From Acetomicrobium flavidum (GTDB lineage: Bacteria; Synergistota; Synergistia; Synergistales; Acetomicrobiaceae), in NCBI RefSeq assembly GCF_900129645.1, contig NZ_FSQZ01000001.1, positions 186,001-250,000 on the forward strand: DNA of 64,000 nucleotides, written 5' to 3'. Positions 8,286 through 15,798 of the stretch are shown here, one piece after another. Numbering within the stretch: the stretch's first letter is position 1; the number at the start of each line of letters is the position of its first letter. Made by a program: the position numbers and the translations under genes. The notes beneath the pieces are model-generated. The model saw only the letters and a list, made by a program, of their open reading frames with translations, did not search any database and was not told where the DNA came from.

Positions 8286-8313
8286 GGGAGTACTAACTTT
8301 TAGACATTGTGTG

Positions 8314-8319
8314 TATAAT
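8314..8319 (+). promoter_or_regulatory. Possible -10 box for ileS
   Basis: A perfect TATAAT at 8314-8319, 70 bases before the ileS start. The matching -35 region is weak. Confidence 0.4.
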
Positions 8320-8330
8320 GCACTTTAATA

Positions 8331-8360
8331 GGTGCCGCTAGATATAAGCGGCACCTTCTT
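8331..8360 (+). terminator. Strong hairpin between TRAP permease and ileS
   Basis: GGTGCCGCT (8331-8339) pairs perfectly with AGCGGCACC (8347-8355) over a 7-base loop, followed by TTCTT. It may terminate the permease operon. If the TATAAT at 8314 is used, it would form the extreme 5' end of the ileS mRNA. The T tail is short, so both roles stay open. Confidence 0.55.
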
Positions 8361-8388
8361 AAACAAAGATGCTGGGAGGTTTTGCAAA

Positions 8389-11175
8389 ATGCCGGACGAC
8401 TACAAAGAGACATTGAACTTGCCCAAGACTTCATTTCCGATGAAGGCCAACCTTGCAAAAAAGGAATTGGATATCCTCAAGTTTTGGGAAGACATCGATA
8501 TATATCGAAAGCTCATTGACAAAAGAAAAGGAGCAGAGCACTTCATACTGCACGACGGTCCTCCTTATGCCAATGGCAATATACACATAGGGACTGCCTT
8601 CAATAAGATATTAAAGGACATGATCCCAAAGTATAAATGGATGAGGGGTTATTTTTCACCCTACGTTCCGGGTTGGGACACGCACGGGCTCCCAATAGAG
8701 CTCAGAACGCTTAAAGACGAAGGAGTAGACAAGGACTCTCTTCACCCTACGGAGTTAAGGGCTAAATGCAAAGCCTATGCCGAGCGCTTCATAGACATAC
8801 AGCGTGAGGAGTTCAAACGCCTGGGAGTGGTGGGGGATTGGGACGACCCTTACATCACCTTCAAACCCGAATACGAGGCCATCGAACTTGAGGCATTTGC
8901 TGAGATGGTGGACCGCGGTTACGTATATCGCGGGCAAAAGCCCATATATTGGTGCACAGATTGCGAGACTGCCTTGGCTGCGGCGGAAATAGAGTACGAG
9001 GATATTTACTCGCCGTCCATCTATGTAGCCTACCCCCTGAACAAAGATGACTTTGCCTTCTTGAACGGAAGAGAAGCCTACGCCATCATCTGGACAACGA
9101 CGCCGTGGACCTTGCCGGCAAGCCTGGCCATTGCGGTTCATCCCGATTTCGAATACGTCTTTGCAAGCTGCGGGGATAAAATTTATCTTTTGGCAAAGGG
9201 ATTGATGGATAAGGTTCAACATGACACCGGCATTACCTTCGACAGCGTGCTCTATGAAATCAAGGGCAAGGAGCTGGAGGGCCGAAAGGCCGTTCATCCC
9301 TTCTATGACGACAGGGAAATATTGTTCGTCCTCGGGGAATACGTCTCCCTTGATGACGGAAGCGGCTGCGTACATACGGCACCGGGCCATGGCGTGGAAG
9401 ACTTCGAGACGGGAGTAAAATACGGCCTAGAGATATATAACCCGGTAGACGATAAAGGGTACTTCCTGCCTGAAACGCCCATCGTCGGGGGCTTGAGCTT
9501 GGACGACGGATCCAGGAAAGTGCTGGAAATCTTAAAGAAAAGCGGCAGGCTTTTGGGAGAAGGAAAGATAATGCACTCCTACCCCCACTGTTGGCGCTGC
9601 AAGAAACCTGTAATTTTCAGGGCGACGAACCAGTGGTTCATAGCCGTATCGCAATTTAAAGAGGATTCGCTAAGGGCTATCTCCTCAGTGCAATGGATCC
9701 CCTCTTGGGGACAGGAAAGGATAGCCAACATGGTGCGCGACAGGTCCGACTGGTGCATAAGCAGACAGAGAATATGGGGCGTTCCGATACCTGCCTTTTA
9801 CTGCAACGACTGCGGAGAGCTGATACTTACGAGCGATAGGATCAGGAAGGTTAGTGCCAGGGTTCGCGTACATGGCAGCGACTGCTGGTGGCAGATGAAG
9901 CCTGAAGAACTGCTCGACGAACTGGCCTTCTGCCCCAAGTGCCACTCTAAGTCTCTTAGGAAAGAGACCGATATCTTTGATGTTTGGTTCGATTCCGGAA
10001 CGAGCCATCTGGCCGTGCTCACCACGCGCCCCGAGCTTAAATGGCCGGCTACCATGTACCTGGAAGGAAGCGACCAGCATAGAGGATGGTTTCAGACGTC
10101 ACTGCTTACCTCCGTCGCCACAAAGGGACGCGCTCCCTTTGAAATGGTCTTAACCCACGGATTCATCGTAGACGGAGAGGGGCGAAAGATGTCAAAGTCC
10201 CTCGGAAACGTAGTGCAACCTCAAGAGGTCATCGAAAAATATGGCGCCGACATACTGCGCCTGTGGGTGGCATCTACCGACTACAGAAACGACATCAGGA
10301 TATCCGAGACGATCCTTAAAAACCTGGTCGAGTCTTACAGAAGGATCAGGAACACCATGAGATACATGCTTGGCAACTTGAGCGATTTCGATCCCCACAA
10401 GGACAGCCTCCCTCCCGATGAGATGGAGGAGATGGACCTTTGGATATTGTCCAAGCTTCAGGGCGTGATAAGCAAGGTTACAAAGGGATTCGAGAACTTC
10501 GAATTTCACGTGCCAACCTTCACGATACATCAGTTTTGCGTAAATGAGCTTTCGGCCTTTTACCTCGATGTCAACAAAGACAGGCTTTACGTCGAGGCGG
10601 CAATCTCAAAGCTTCGAAGGAGCTGTCAGACGGCAATGTGGGTCATGGCTAAGACGTTGACGCAGATGCTTTCTCCAATCCTGAGCTTCACGGCCGAGGA
10701 AGTATGGCAATATTTAAGGCAAATAGACGCCACATTACCTGAAAGCGTATTCTTGACGGATTGGCCAGATTTGGATTCGAAGCTGTATCACGAGGCCTTG
10801 GAAGCCAAATGGGAAAGGATATTATGGTTGAGGGGCGCGGTGAGCAGGGCCCTTGAGGCAGCGCGCAGCCAAGATCTAATAGGACAATCCCTGGAGGCGT
10901 GCGTCAACATTAAATTGGACTCTCAAACTCAAGACCTGAAGGATTTGCTTTCTTCTTATTGGTGGAAGGAGGTCTTCATCGTATCGGACGTGAAATGGGT
11001 AGAGGAGCTGCCTGAGGCACCTGTGGTCCATACAGACGAGGATACGGGCGTGAAGATCGCAATAACCATGGCCGAGGGAGAGAAATGCCCAAGATGTTGG
11101 ATGTATGCACCTGAAGTGGCACATAAAGGCCTCTGCGGCAGGTGCGCTTCAGTGCTTGCAATGCAATCTCGATAG
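8389..11175 (+). CDS. ileS: Isoleucyl-tRNA synthetase
   Basis: Charges tRNA-Ile with isoleucine and edits misactivated valine; cytoplasmic class I enzyme. 928 residues from ATG at 8389, chosen over an earlier frame start because GGGAGG lies 9 bases upstream and the product begins with the typical LNLPKTSFPMKANL. It shows the HIGH motif as ANGNIHIGTA, the editing domain with WTTTPWTLPA, the KMSKS motif in GRKMSKSLGNVV, and a C-terminal zinc finger (CPRCW, then CGRC). The length fits the bacterial IleS type. No T-box leader is visible. It is followed closely by the DksA-like and RluD-type genes. Confidence 0.97.
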   Translation: MPDDYKETLNLPKTSFPMKANLAKKELDILKFWEDIDIYRKLIDKRKGAEHFILHDGPPYANGNIHIGTAFNKILKDMIPKYKWMRGYFSPYVPGWDTHGLPIELRTLKDEGVDKDSLHPTELRAKCKAYAERFIDIQREEFKRLGVVGDWDDPYITFKPEYEAIELEAFAEMVDRGYVYRGQKPIYWCTDCETALAAAEIEYEDIYSPSIYVAYPLNKDDFAFLNGREAYAIIWTTTPWTLPASLAIAVHPDFEYVFASCGDKIYLLAKGLMDKVQHDTGITFDSVLYEIKGKELEGRKAVHPFYDDREILFVLGEYVSLDDGSGCVHTAPGHGVEDFETGVKYGLEIYNPVDDKGYFLPETPIVGGLSLDDGSRKVLEILKKSGRLLGEGKIMHSYPHCWRCKKPVIFRATNQWFIAVSQFKEDSLRAISSVQWIPSWGQERIANMVRDRSDWCISRQRIWGVPIPAFYCNDCGELILTSDRIRKVSARVRVHGSDCWWQMKPEELLDELAFCPKCHSKSLRKETDIFDVWFDSGTSHLAVLTTRPELKWPATMYLEGSDQHRGWFQTSLLTSVATKGRAPFEMVLTHGFIVDGEGRKMSKSLGNVVQPQEVIEKYGADILRLWVASTDYRNDIRISETILKNLVESYRRIRNTMRYMLGNLSDFDPHKDSLPPDEMEEMDLWILSKLQGVISKVTKGFENFEFHVPTFTIHQFCVNELSAFYLDVNKDRLYVEAAISKLRRSCQTAMWVMAKTLTQMLSPILSFTAEEVWQYLRQIDATLPESVFLTDWPDLDSKLYHEALEAKWERILWLRGAVSRALEAARSQDLIGQSLEACVNIKLDSQTQDLKDLLSSYWWKEVFIVSDVKWVEELPEAPVVHTDEDTGVKIAITMAEGEKCPRCWMYAPEVAHKGLCGRCASVLAMQSR

Positions 11176-11199
11176 CAAGACGGGGGCAGGCGTTTTGAA

Positions 11200-11568
11200 A
11201 TGGGAGTAGATTACGAAGAGACAAAAAGAAAATTGATTGAGAAAAAGCAAGAGCTTGGCAAGATGATGGAAGATTTACTTGCGGATGCAAGCGACGTCGA
11301 TGTAAATGAACTGTCATCGTTGGATACAAACCATCTTGTCGATTCAGCTACGAACATGATCAACAGAGAAGAAATATCCGGGAAACTGGAAAGCATCAAG
11401 GTCATGTTATTGGACATAGAGCATGCCCTTGCTAAGCTCGAAAAAAACAAGGAAAAGTTCGGATTGTGCGAGCTGTGCAATAAACCCATTGAGGAACAGC
11501 GCCTCGCTGTCATACCCTGGTCTCGTTATTGCATAGCATGCAAGACGAAGCTCGATAAGCGGAGATGA
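11200..11568 (+). CDS. DksA/TraR C4-type zinc-finger protein
   Basis: 122 residues: a helical coiled-coil N-terminal part (1-85) and a C-terminal C4 zinc finger with C90-x2-C93 and C111-x2-C114 (GLCELC, YCIAC). This is the DksA/TraR architecture. DksA acts in the RNA polymerase secondary channel and mediates the stringent response. The protein is shorter than E. coli DksA (151), as in many Gram-positive-like YteA/TraR homologues. It lies 24 bases after ileS and 15 before the pseudouridine synthase gene, probably in one transcript. Whether it binds RNA polymerase here is inferred. Confidence 0.85.
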   Translation: MGVDYEETKRKLIEKKQELGKMMEDLLADASDVDVNELSSLDTNHLVDSATNMINREEISGKLESIKVMLLDIEHALAKLEKNKEKFGLCELCNKPIEEQRLAVIPWSRYCIACKTKLDKRR

Positions 11569-11583
11569 GCTCGTTTTAGCGAG

Positions 11584-12498
11584 ATGTCCGAAAAAATAGA
11601 AGTAGTGGTCACGAACGAATTTATCGGCGAAAGGCTCGATGTGGCCTTAAGCAAGATTTTGCCCAAATCTCGAAGCAACATTCAACGCGCGCTAAAGGAG
11701 ATGGGCATTAAGCCTTCGATGAAGGTTAAAGACACCATGAAGTTTGAGTTGACCTTCACGGAAGAGGAGAGCAAGGCCGCGATCGAGCCCCGGCCGATAC
11801 CGTTTAAGGTGCTTTATGAGGACGATGACATAATAGTTATTGACAAGCCTGCCCCCCTGGTCGTACATCCGGCAGCAGGCCATTGGAACGATACGTTGGT
11901 CCATGGCTTGCTTTACCGATATCCGGAGCTAGCTTCGTCGGATTTAAGGAGGCCCGGAATAGTGCATCGTTTAGATGCCGGGACGTCAGGGCTCATGGTG
12001 ATCGCAAGAAACTTATACGCAAAGCAACAGCTTATGGCTTCCTTTAAATCCCGATCCGTGAGAAAGGTATACCTGGCCTTGGTTGAAGGTCGACCAAGGG
12101 AGCCGAAGGGGCACATTATAAGTCCCATCGGAAGGAACCCGAAAAACAGGCTTAAGATGGCCGTTGTCTCCCAGGGCAAAGAGGCAATTACGGAATACGA
12201 AGTGCTTTGGACTACCGACACGTTTTCCTTCCTGCGATGCATCATACACACAGGCAGGACACATCAAATAAGGATACACCTGAAGGAGCTTGGCTGTCCC
12301 ATAATAGGCGACAAGCTATACGGAGCTAAGTTCAAGGCCCCGTGGGTACCAAATGACCGCTTCTTCTTGCATGCCTGGAGGCTCGCCTTTCCGCACCCCA
12401 GGGACGGTAAGATAATGTCCTTTAGGTCGCCGCTTCCCGATGAGCTTATTGCAGCTCTTCGAGAAGTTCGATCCACAGCGACGGAGAAACGCGTATAG
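11584..12498 (+). CDS. rluD: RluD-family large-subunit pseudouridine synthase
   Basis: Converts uridine to pseudouridine in 23S rRNA. The 304 residues have an S4-like RNA-binding segment at 14-60 and the RluA-family catalytic core with HRLDAGTSG, Asp131 being the predicted catalytic residue, followed by RTHQIRIHL. The length and S4 domain favour RluD or its B. subtilis counterpart over RluA. Its last 53 bases overlap the 3' end of the convergent rqcH gene, so the two transcripts must be antisense there. The precise target uridines are not deducible. Confidence 0.9.
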   Translation: MSEKIEVVVTNEFIGERLDVALSKILPKSRSNIQRALKEMGIKPSMKVKDTMKFELTFTEEESKAAIEPRPIPFKVLYEDDDIIVIDKPAPLVVHPAAGHWNDTLVHGLLYRYPELASSDLRRPGIVHRLDAGTSGLMVIARNLYAKQQLMASFKSRSVRKVYLALVEGRPREPKGHIISPIGRNPKNRLKMAVVSQGKEAITEYEVLWTTDTFSFLRCIIHTGRTHQIRIHLKELGCPIIGDKLYGAKFKAPWVPNDRFFLHAWRLAFPHPRDGKIMSFRSPLPDELIAALREVRSTATEKRV

Positions 12499-14089
12499 AG
12501 GCAAATTCGCTGTAAGTGACATGTCCCGGGCCTGCCTTGGGCAATGCCTTTACGTGCTTTCTTTGCGTATAGTCCACGACGTGATAGGAAGCTTCATGTG
12601 CCTTGCTGTAATAAACGGCCACGGATGCAGCAAACTCGATCAACTTATCGTTTGAGGGCTTTCCTTGCAACTTCAATATGACGTGAGAGCCGGGCACGTC
12701 TTTGGCGTGAAACCATAGGTCTTCGGGAGATGCTACCTCAAAGGTGACGTACCTGTTGGCCTTGGCGTTCAAACCTACGTAAACTATGAAACCATCCTTT
12801 AAATCAAACCTTCTGCAGGGCGGCACGTATTTGCCCTTCCTCTTGGCATTCGCACCCTCATCGTGGCGATAAAAGTCGTCAAATATCTTCTTTACATCGC
12901 TAACATCTGTCAGAAGTGATATAAACTCACGGTATTCATCGAGCTCGTTTAACGAGTTTTTGAGCTTGTTCAGCTCCTTCAACAGGACCTCCTTGTTCCT
13001 TTGGTACTTCTTGGCAAGTTTGAAGTATTTCTTTGCATTGTCTATGGCAGAAAGGCTTGGATCCAGTTCTATTTTTACTTTACCGTAATGTTCATCCCAG
13101 CTCCTAAGGCAGACCGAAGATGCGCCTTCCTTAACCTCGTGGGCGTAAGATATGAGCAAGGTCCCGTAATGATTCCACTTTTCCGCCTCTTCGACCTTGG
13201 ACAAAAGGTCCGACAATCCCTTTATTTTGTCCCTTATCCTTCGCCTTTCGGAGTCGATCGACTTGTAAATCAGGTCTAGCATCTTCTTTTTTTCTTGCTC
13301 GAAATAATGCCATAACAGCTCCTTTGAGGCCTTTAGGGGCGAACTGAACGTCTTTGCCTCCTCGCTAACGCGGGCAGGAAAAACGGTCAAATAATCGTCT
13401 ATCTCCTGGCAAATCAACTCCTGCAGGGATGAGGAATAAAGCCTTTTTAGGCAAGGCTCAAGGTCGAACATTTGTGTCTCCCACTTTTTCAAGAGAAAAT
13501 CGGCCAGAGGACGACCTATCCCCTTGTAACCTGACAGGTTTGTCACGTCGTTCATGATGAAGGAATCCACATCGGGACCCTCAAAAGGCGGTGGAGGAGA
13601 GTAAAACAGTCCCGGAAGCAAGGACCTGTACCTGTTGATCTCGGGATGGACGTGTTTTGCTGCCTCGATGATCCTTTGTCTGTCGTCCAAAAGCAATAAG
13701 TTCGCTTGCCTGCCCGTTGCTTCGAAGATCAAAAACCTGGAGACGTCCACGCCTGCGCCCAAAGGCCTCGAAAATTCAAAGGCTACCACGCGGTCCCTGT
13801 TTATCTGAAAGGCGTTGACCAAAAAGCCTCCGACAAGGTGGCTTTTTATGGCGCCAAATATGGGATGGGTCTTATCTTTGAGCTCTTTTAGGGTGTCCGT
13901 CTCCCGTTTGTCAGCCAAACACATACCACAACACTGGCTATCCCAGCTAAACCAGAGCCAGTCGCCGTTTTGAGACAGCTGAATCGCTAACCACTCAGGG
14001 CCGGCTTCACAGCGAACTATCTTTTTGCCCTTGTAATGCTCGTTTACGTCCAAGATCCAACCCAAAACCAGTTCAGGTCCGTATCGCAC
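12446..14089 (-). CDS. rqcH: NFACT-family ribosome quality control protein RqcH
   Basis: Binds obstructed 50S subunits and adds C-terminal alanine tails to stalled chains, marking them for degradation. The 547 residues include an NFACT-N domain with NRDRVVAFEFSRP (D99-R100, matching the Asp-Arg pair essential in B. subtilis RqcH), a long coiled coil near 240-390, and the NFACT-R domain at about 425-530 (DLWFHAKDVPGSHVILK). It was formerly annotated as fibronectin-binding protein. It is the last gene of the minus-strand group ttuB-ttuA-rqcH, 45 bases after ttuA. The mutS2 gene (RqcU) is also in this window, so both RQC factors are present. Confidence 0.9.
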   Translation of the reverse strand: MRYGPELVLGWILDVNEHYKGKKIVRCEAGPEWLAIQLSQNGDWLWFSWDSQCCGMCLADKRETDTLKELKDKTHPIFGAIKSHLVGGFLVNAFQINRDRVVAFEFSRPLGAGVDVSRFLIFEATGRQANLLLLDDRQRIIEAAKHVHPEINRYRSLLPGLFYSPPPPFEGPDVDSFIMNDVTNLSGYKGIGRPLADFLLKKWETQMFDLEPCLKRLYSSSLQELICQEIDDYLTVFPARVSEEAKTFSSPLKASKELLWHYFEQEKKKMLDLIYKSIDSERRRIRDKIKGLSDLLSKVEEAEKWNHYGTLLISYAHEVKEGASSVCLRSWDEHYGKVKIELDPSLSAIDNAKKYFKLAKKYQRNKEVLLKELNKLKNSLNELDEYREFISLLTDVSDVKKIFDDFYRHDEGANAKRKGKYVPPCRRFDLKDGFIVYVGLNAKANRYVTFEVASPEDLWFHAKDVPGSHVILKLQGKPSNDKLIEFAASVAVYYSKAHEASYHVVDYTQRKHVKALPKAGPGHVTYSEFASIRVSPSLWIELLEELQ

Positions 14090-14134
14090 GACAAATTTCT
14101 CCTTAAAAAATTAGTTTATCTCGACTGCAATTGA

Positions 14135-15049
14135 CTATATCTCATCAACATGAAGGTCCCACGTGGAGCAAAAGGAACATACCTCGTTCCAGGAAGGCGT
14201 CCCGCAAACCCTGCAGGTCAACGGAGGTACGTCTTCCTTTTCATCCTTACCGGCAAAGAGATCTATGTTTTTCACGTAACCGAAATAAAAAGCCTGCTTT
14301 GCCCCGGGGGAGCTTTCTTCCATTTCAAACAACGCTCGCTTCCATCGAAGCGACGTCGCACCCTTTGAGTAGGGGCATTCGCGTTCTATGTATGCAATAC
14401 CTCTAAGCAGGCAGTAGACCGTATCCTCCTTCTCGGTGCAATAAACCATGGGCTTGGCCTTGGCAAATTCCCCTGCCTTCATTGGGGGAGAGTAGGGAGC
14501 ACCTTTTGCAAGATAATCCATCTTCCAGAAAAGCATATTGCCAAGAAGGGCTGCGGCTTGATCATCCAGGTTATGCCCGGTGGCGATGACGTCAAATCCC
14601 ATGTCTCTTGCGATCTTATTCATATAATATCTCTTCGTCACCCCGCACAGAGAGCATGTCTTGCGTTTCTTTGTGTATGCTTTATCTGGTATGGACATAC
14701 CGTGAAGTTGTTCAATGTTTACTACATATAGCTTGGCATTCGCGCGATTTGCAAAGGCCGTAGTCAACCTTTCGCTTTCGTCGGAATAGTCGCCTTCCTT
14801 TATGCCCAAATTTATGTAAAGGCCGCTTGAGTCGTATCCCAGGCGAAGCAGTATATCCCATAAGGCAAGGCTGTCCTTGCCACCAGAGACGGCGACAAGT
14901 ATCTTGTCTTCCTTTGAGAACATGCCAAACTCCTCGATGGCCTTGGTGACGCGCTTTAACATCCAGGCGTCAAAGTGTTCTGCGCATAACGCCAAATTGT
15001 GCTGAGGCAACGAAATTATCGCCTTAGCCCTGCAGATCCTGCATTTCAT
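14135..15049 (-). CDS. ttuA: tRNA 2-thiolation enzyme TtuA
   Basis: Installs sulfur on tRNA uridine or ribothymidine 54, which stabilises the T loop at high temperature. 304 residues: an N-terminal zinc site (C3, C6, C22, H25), a PP-loop ATP pyrophosphatase core with SGGKDS at 55-60, and three cysteines placed like the TtuA iron-sulfur ligands (C132 and C135 in TCSLCG, C225 in RECPY). A C-terminal zinc finger (CRVC, CSFC) follows. It starts 5 bases after the end of the TtuB-like gene, which supplies the sulfur carrier. The N-terminal finger and TtuB partner separate it from TtcA. Confidence 0.9.
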   Translation of the reverse strand: MKCRICRAKAIISLPQHNLALCAEHFDAWMLKRVTKAIEEFGMFSKEDKILVAVSGGKDSLALWDILLRLGYDSSGLYINLGIKEGDYSDESERLTTAFANRANAKLYVVNIEQLHGMSIPDKAYTKKRKTCSLCGVTKRYYMNKIARDMGFDVIATGHNLDDQAAALLGNMLFWKMDYLAKGAPYSPPMKAGEFAKAKPMVYCTEKEDTVYCLLRGIAYIERECPYSKGATSLRWKRALFEMEESSPGAKQAFYFGYVKNIDLFAGKDEKEDVPPLTCRVCGTPSWNEVCSFCSTWDLHVDEI

Positions 15050-15054
15050 CCAAC

Positions 15055-15243
15055 CTATCCTCCGCTGACGGTATTTATGATGCGAACGTCGTCGTCAGGC
15101 AAAAGCAGTTCGTCTTCCGTCGTTATGGTGCCGTTTCTCACTACGACGGCTTCGCCTCTTGTCAGAGAAAATTTTTTGAGCAGTTTATTTACGGACATCG
15201 GTTCATTGAACTCAAAAACTTCACCACGGTAACGCACCTTCAC
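15055..15243 (-). CDS. ttuB: Ubiquitin-like sulfur carrier TtuB (ThiS family)
   Basis: A beta-grasp sulfur carrier ending in SGG, whose C-terminal glycine becomes a thiocarboxylate that feeds TtuA. 62 residues from GTG at 15243, chosen because GGGAGG (15260-15255) lies 11 bases upstream; an upstream ATG at 15303 would add 20 poorly fitting residues. T. thermophilus TtuB has about 65 residues. Motifs include VNKLLKKFSLTRGEAVVVRNG and EDELLLPDDDVRIINTVSGG, typical of the ThiS/MoaD fold. ThiS itself is a possible alternative, but adjacency to ttuA argues for TtuB. No activating E1-like enzyme is adjacent. Confidence 0.85.
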   Translation of the reverse strand: MKVRYRGEVFEFNEPMSVNKLLKKFSLTRGEAVVVRNGTITTEDELLLPDDDVRIINTVSGG

Positions 15244-15328
15244 CTTAAATGTGACCTCCCGTTGCACTTTAGTAAGCCCGATTTTTGTCTTCCAGCGCGA
15301 CAATATACCATATCACGTGGCATCACAC

Positions 15329-15358
15329 TTGACAAGCGACCAAAGGGGCGCTTACAAT
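15329..15358 (+). promoter_or_regulatory. Consensus promoter for tRNA-Ala(CGC)/tRNA-Pro(TGG)
   Basis: TTGACA, an 18-base spacer, then TACAAT, ending 13 bases before the first tRNA. Confidence 0.75.
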
Positions 15359-15371
15359 GAAGATCGCCAAA

Positions 15372-15446
15372 GGGGCTGTAGCGCAGAGGGAGCGCGTTTC
15401 CTTCGCACGGAAAAGGCCGGGGGTTCGAGTCCCCCCAGCTCCACCA
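15372..15446 (+). tRNA. tRNA-Ala(CGC)
   Basis: Acceptor GGGGCTG/CAGCTCC, anticodon stem TTTCC/GGAAA with loop TTCGCAC (anticodon CGC), T stem GGGGG/CCCCC, encoded CCA. Confidence 0.95.
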
Positions 15447-15458
15447 AAAAACAAACGT

Positions 15459-15536
15459 CGGGGCGTAGCGCAGCCTGGTTAGCGCACCTGCTTTGGGAGC
15501 AGGGGGTCGAAGGTTCAAATCCTTTCGCCCCGACCA
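15459..15536 (+). tRNA. tRNA-Pro(TGG)
   Basis: Acceptor CGGGGCG/CGCCCCG, anticodon stem CCTGC/GCAGG with loop TTTGGGA (anticodon TGG), encoded CCA. It lies 12 bases after tRNA-Ala, so they probably share a transcript. Confidence 0.95.
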
Positions 15537-15594
15537 AAATATAAAAAATTAATGAAATCAGTTCAGCTAAACTGTTCATGGTATTCTAAATTAT

Positions 15595-15628
15595 GCCCTG
15601 GCATTTATAACGACGCCAGGGCTTTTTA
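15595..15628 (+). terminator. Rho-independent terminator after the Ala/Pro tRNAs
   Basis: GCCCTGGC (15595-15602) pairs with GCCAGGGC (15615-15622), followed by TTTTTA. Confidence 0.85.
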
Positions 15629-15798
15629 TGTTCCTGCAGAGTATGGCTGTCGAAACAAGCTTAAGCATGACCAACAACACAAACAGCGTGACATAAATAC
15701 ATGTAATAAAATATCGTATTTGCATCGTCATCTATGTTATTTCGTACAAATATGGTATGATGATATAAATTAGTGATATGTGATCTCTTTCAACTAGT

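Noticed and set aside
8700-11200. Long minus-strand open frames inside ileS
   Set aside because: Antisense shadows of a GC-balanced coding gene; no signal of their own.
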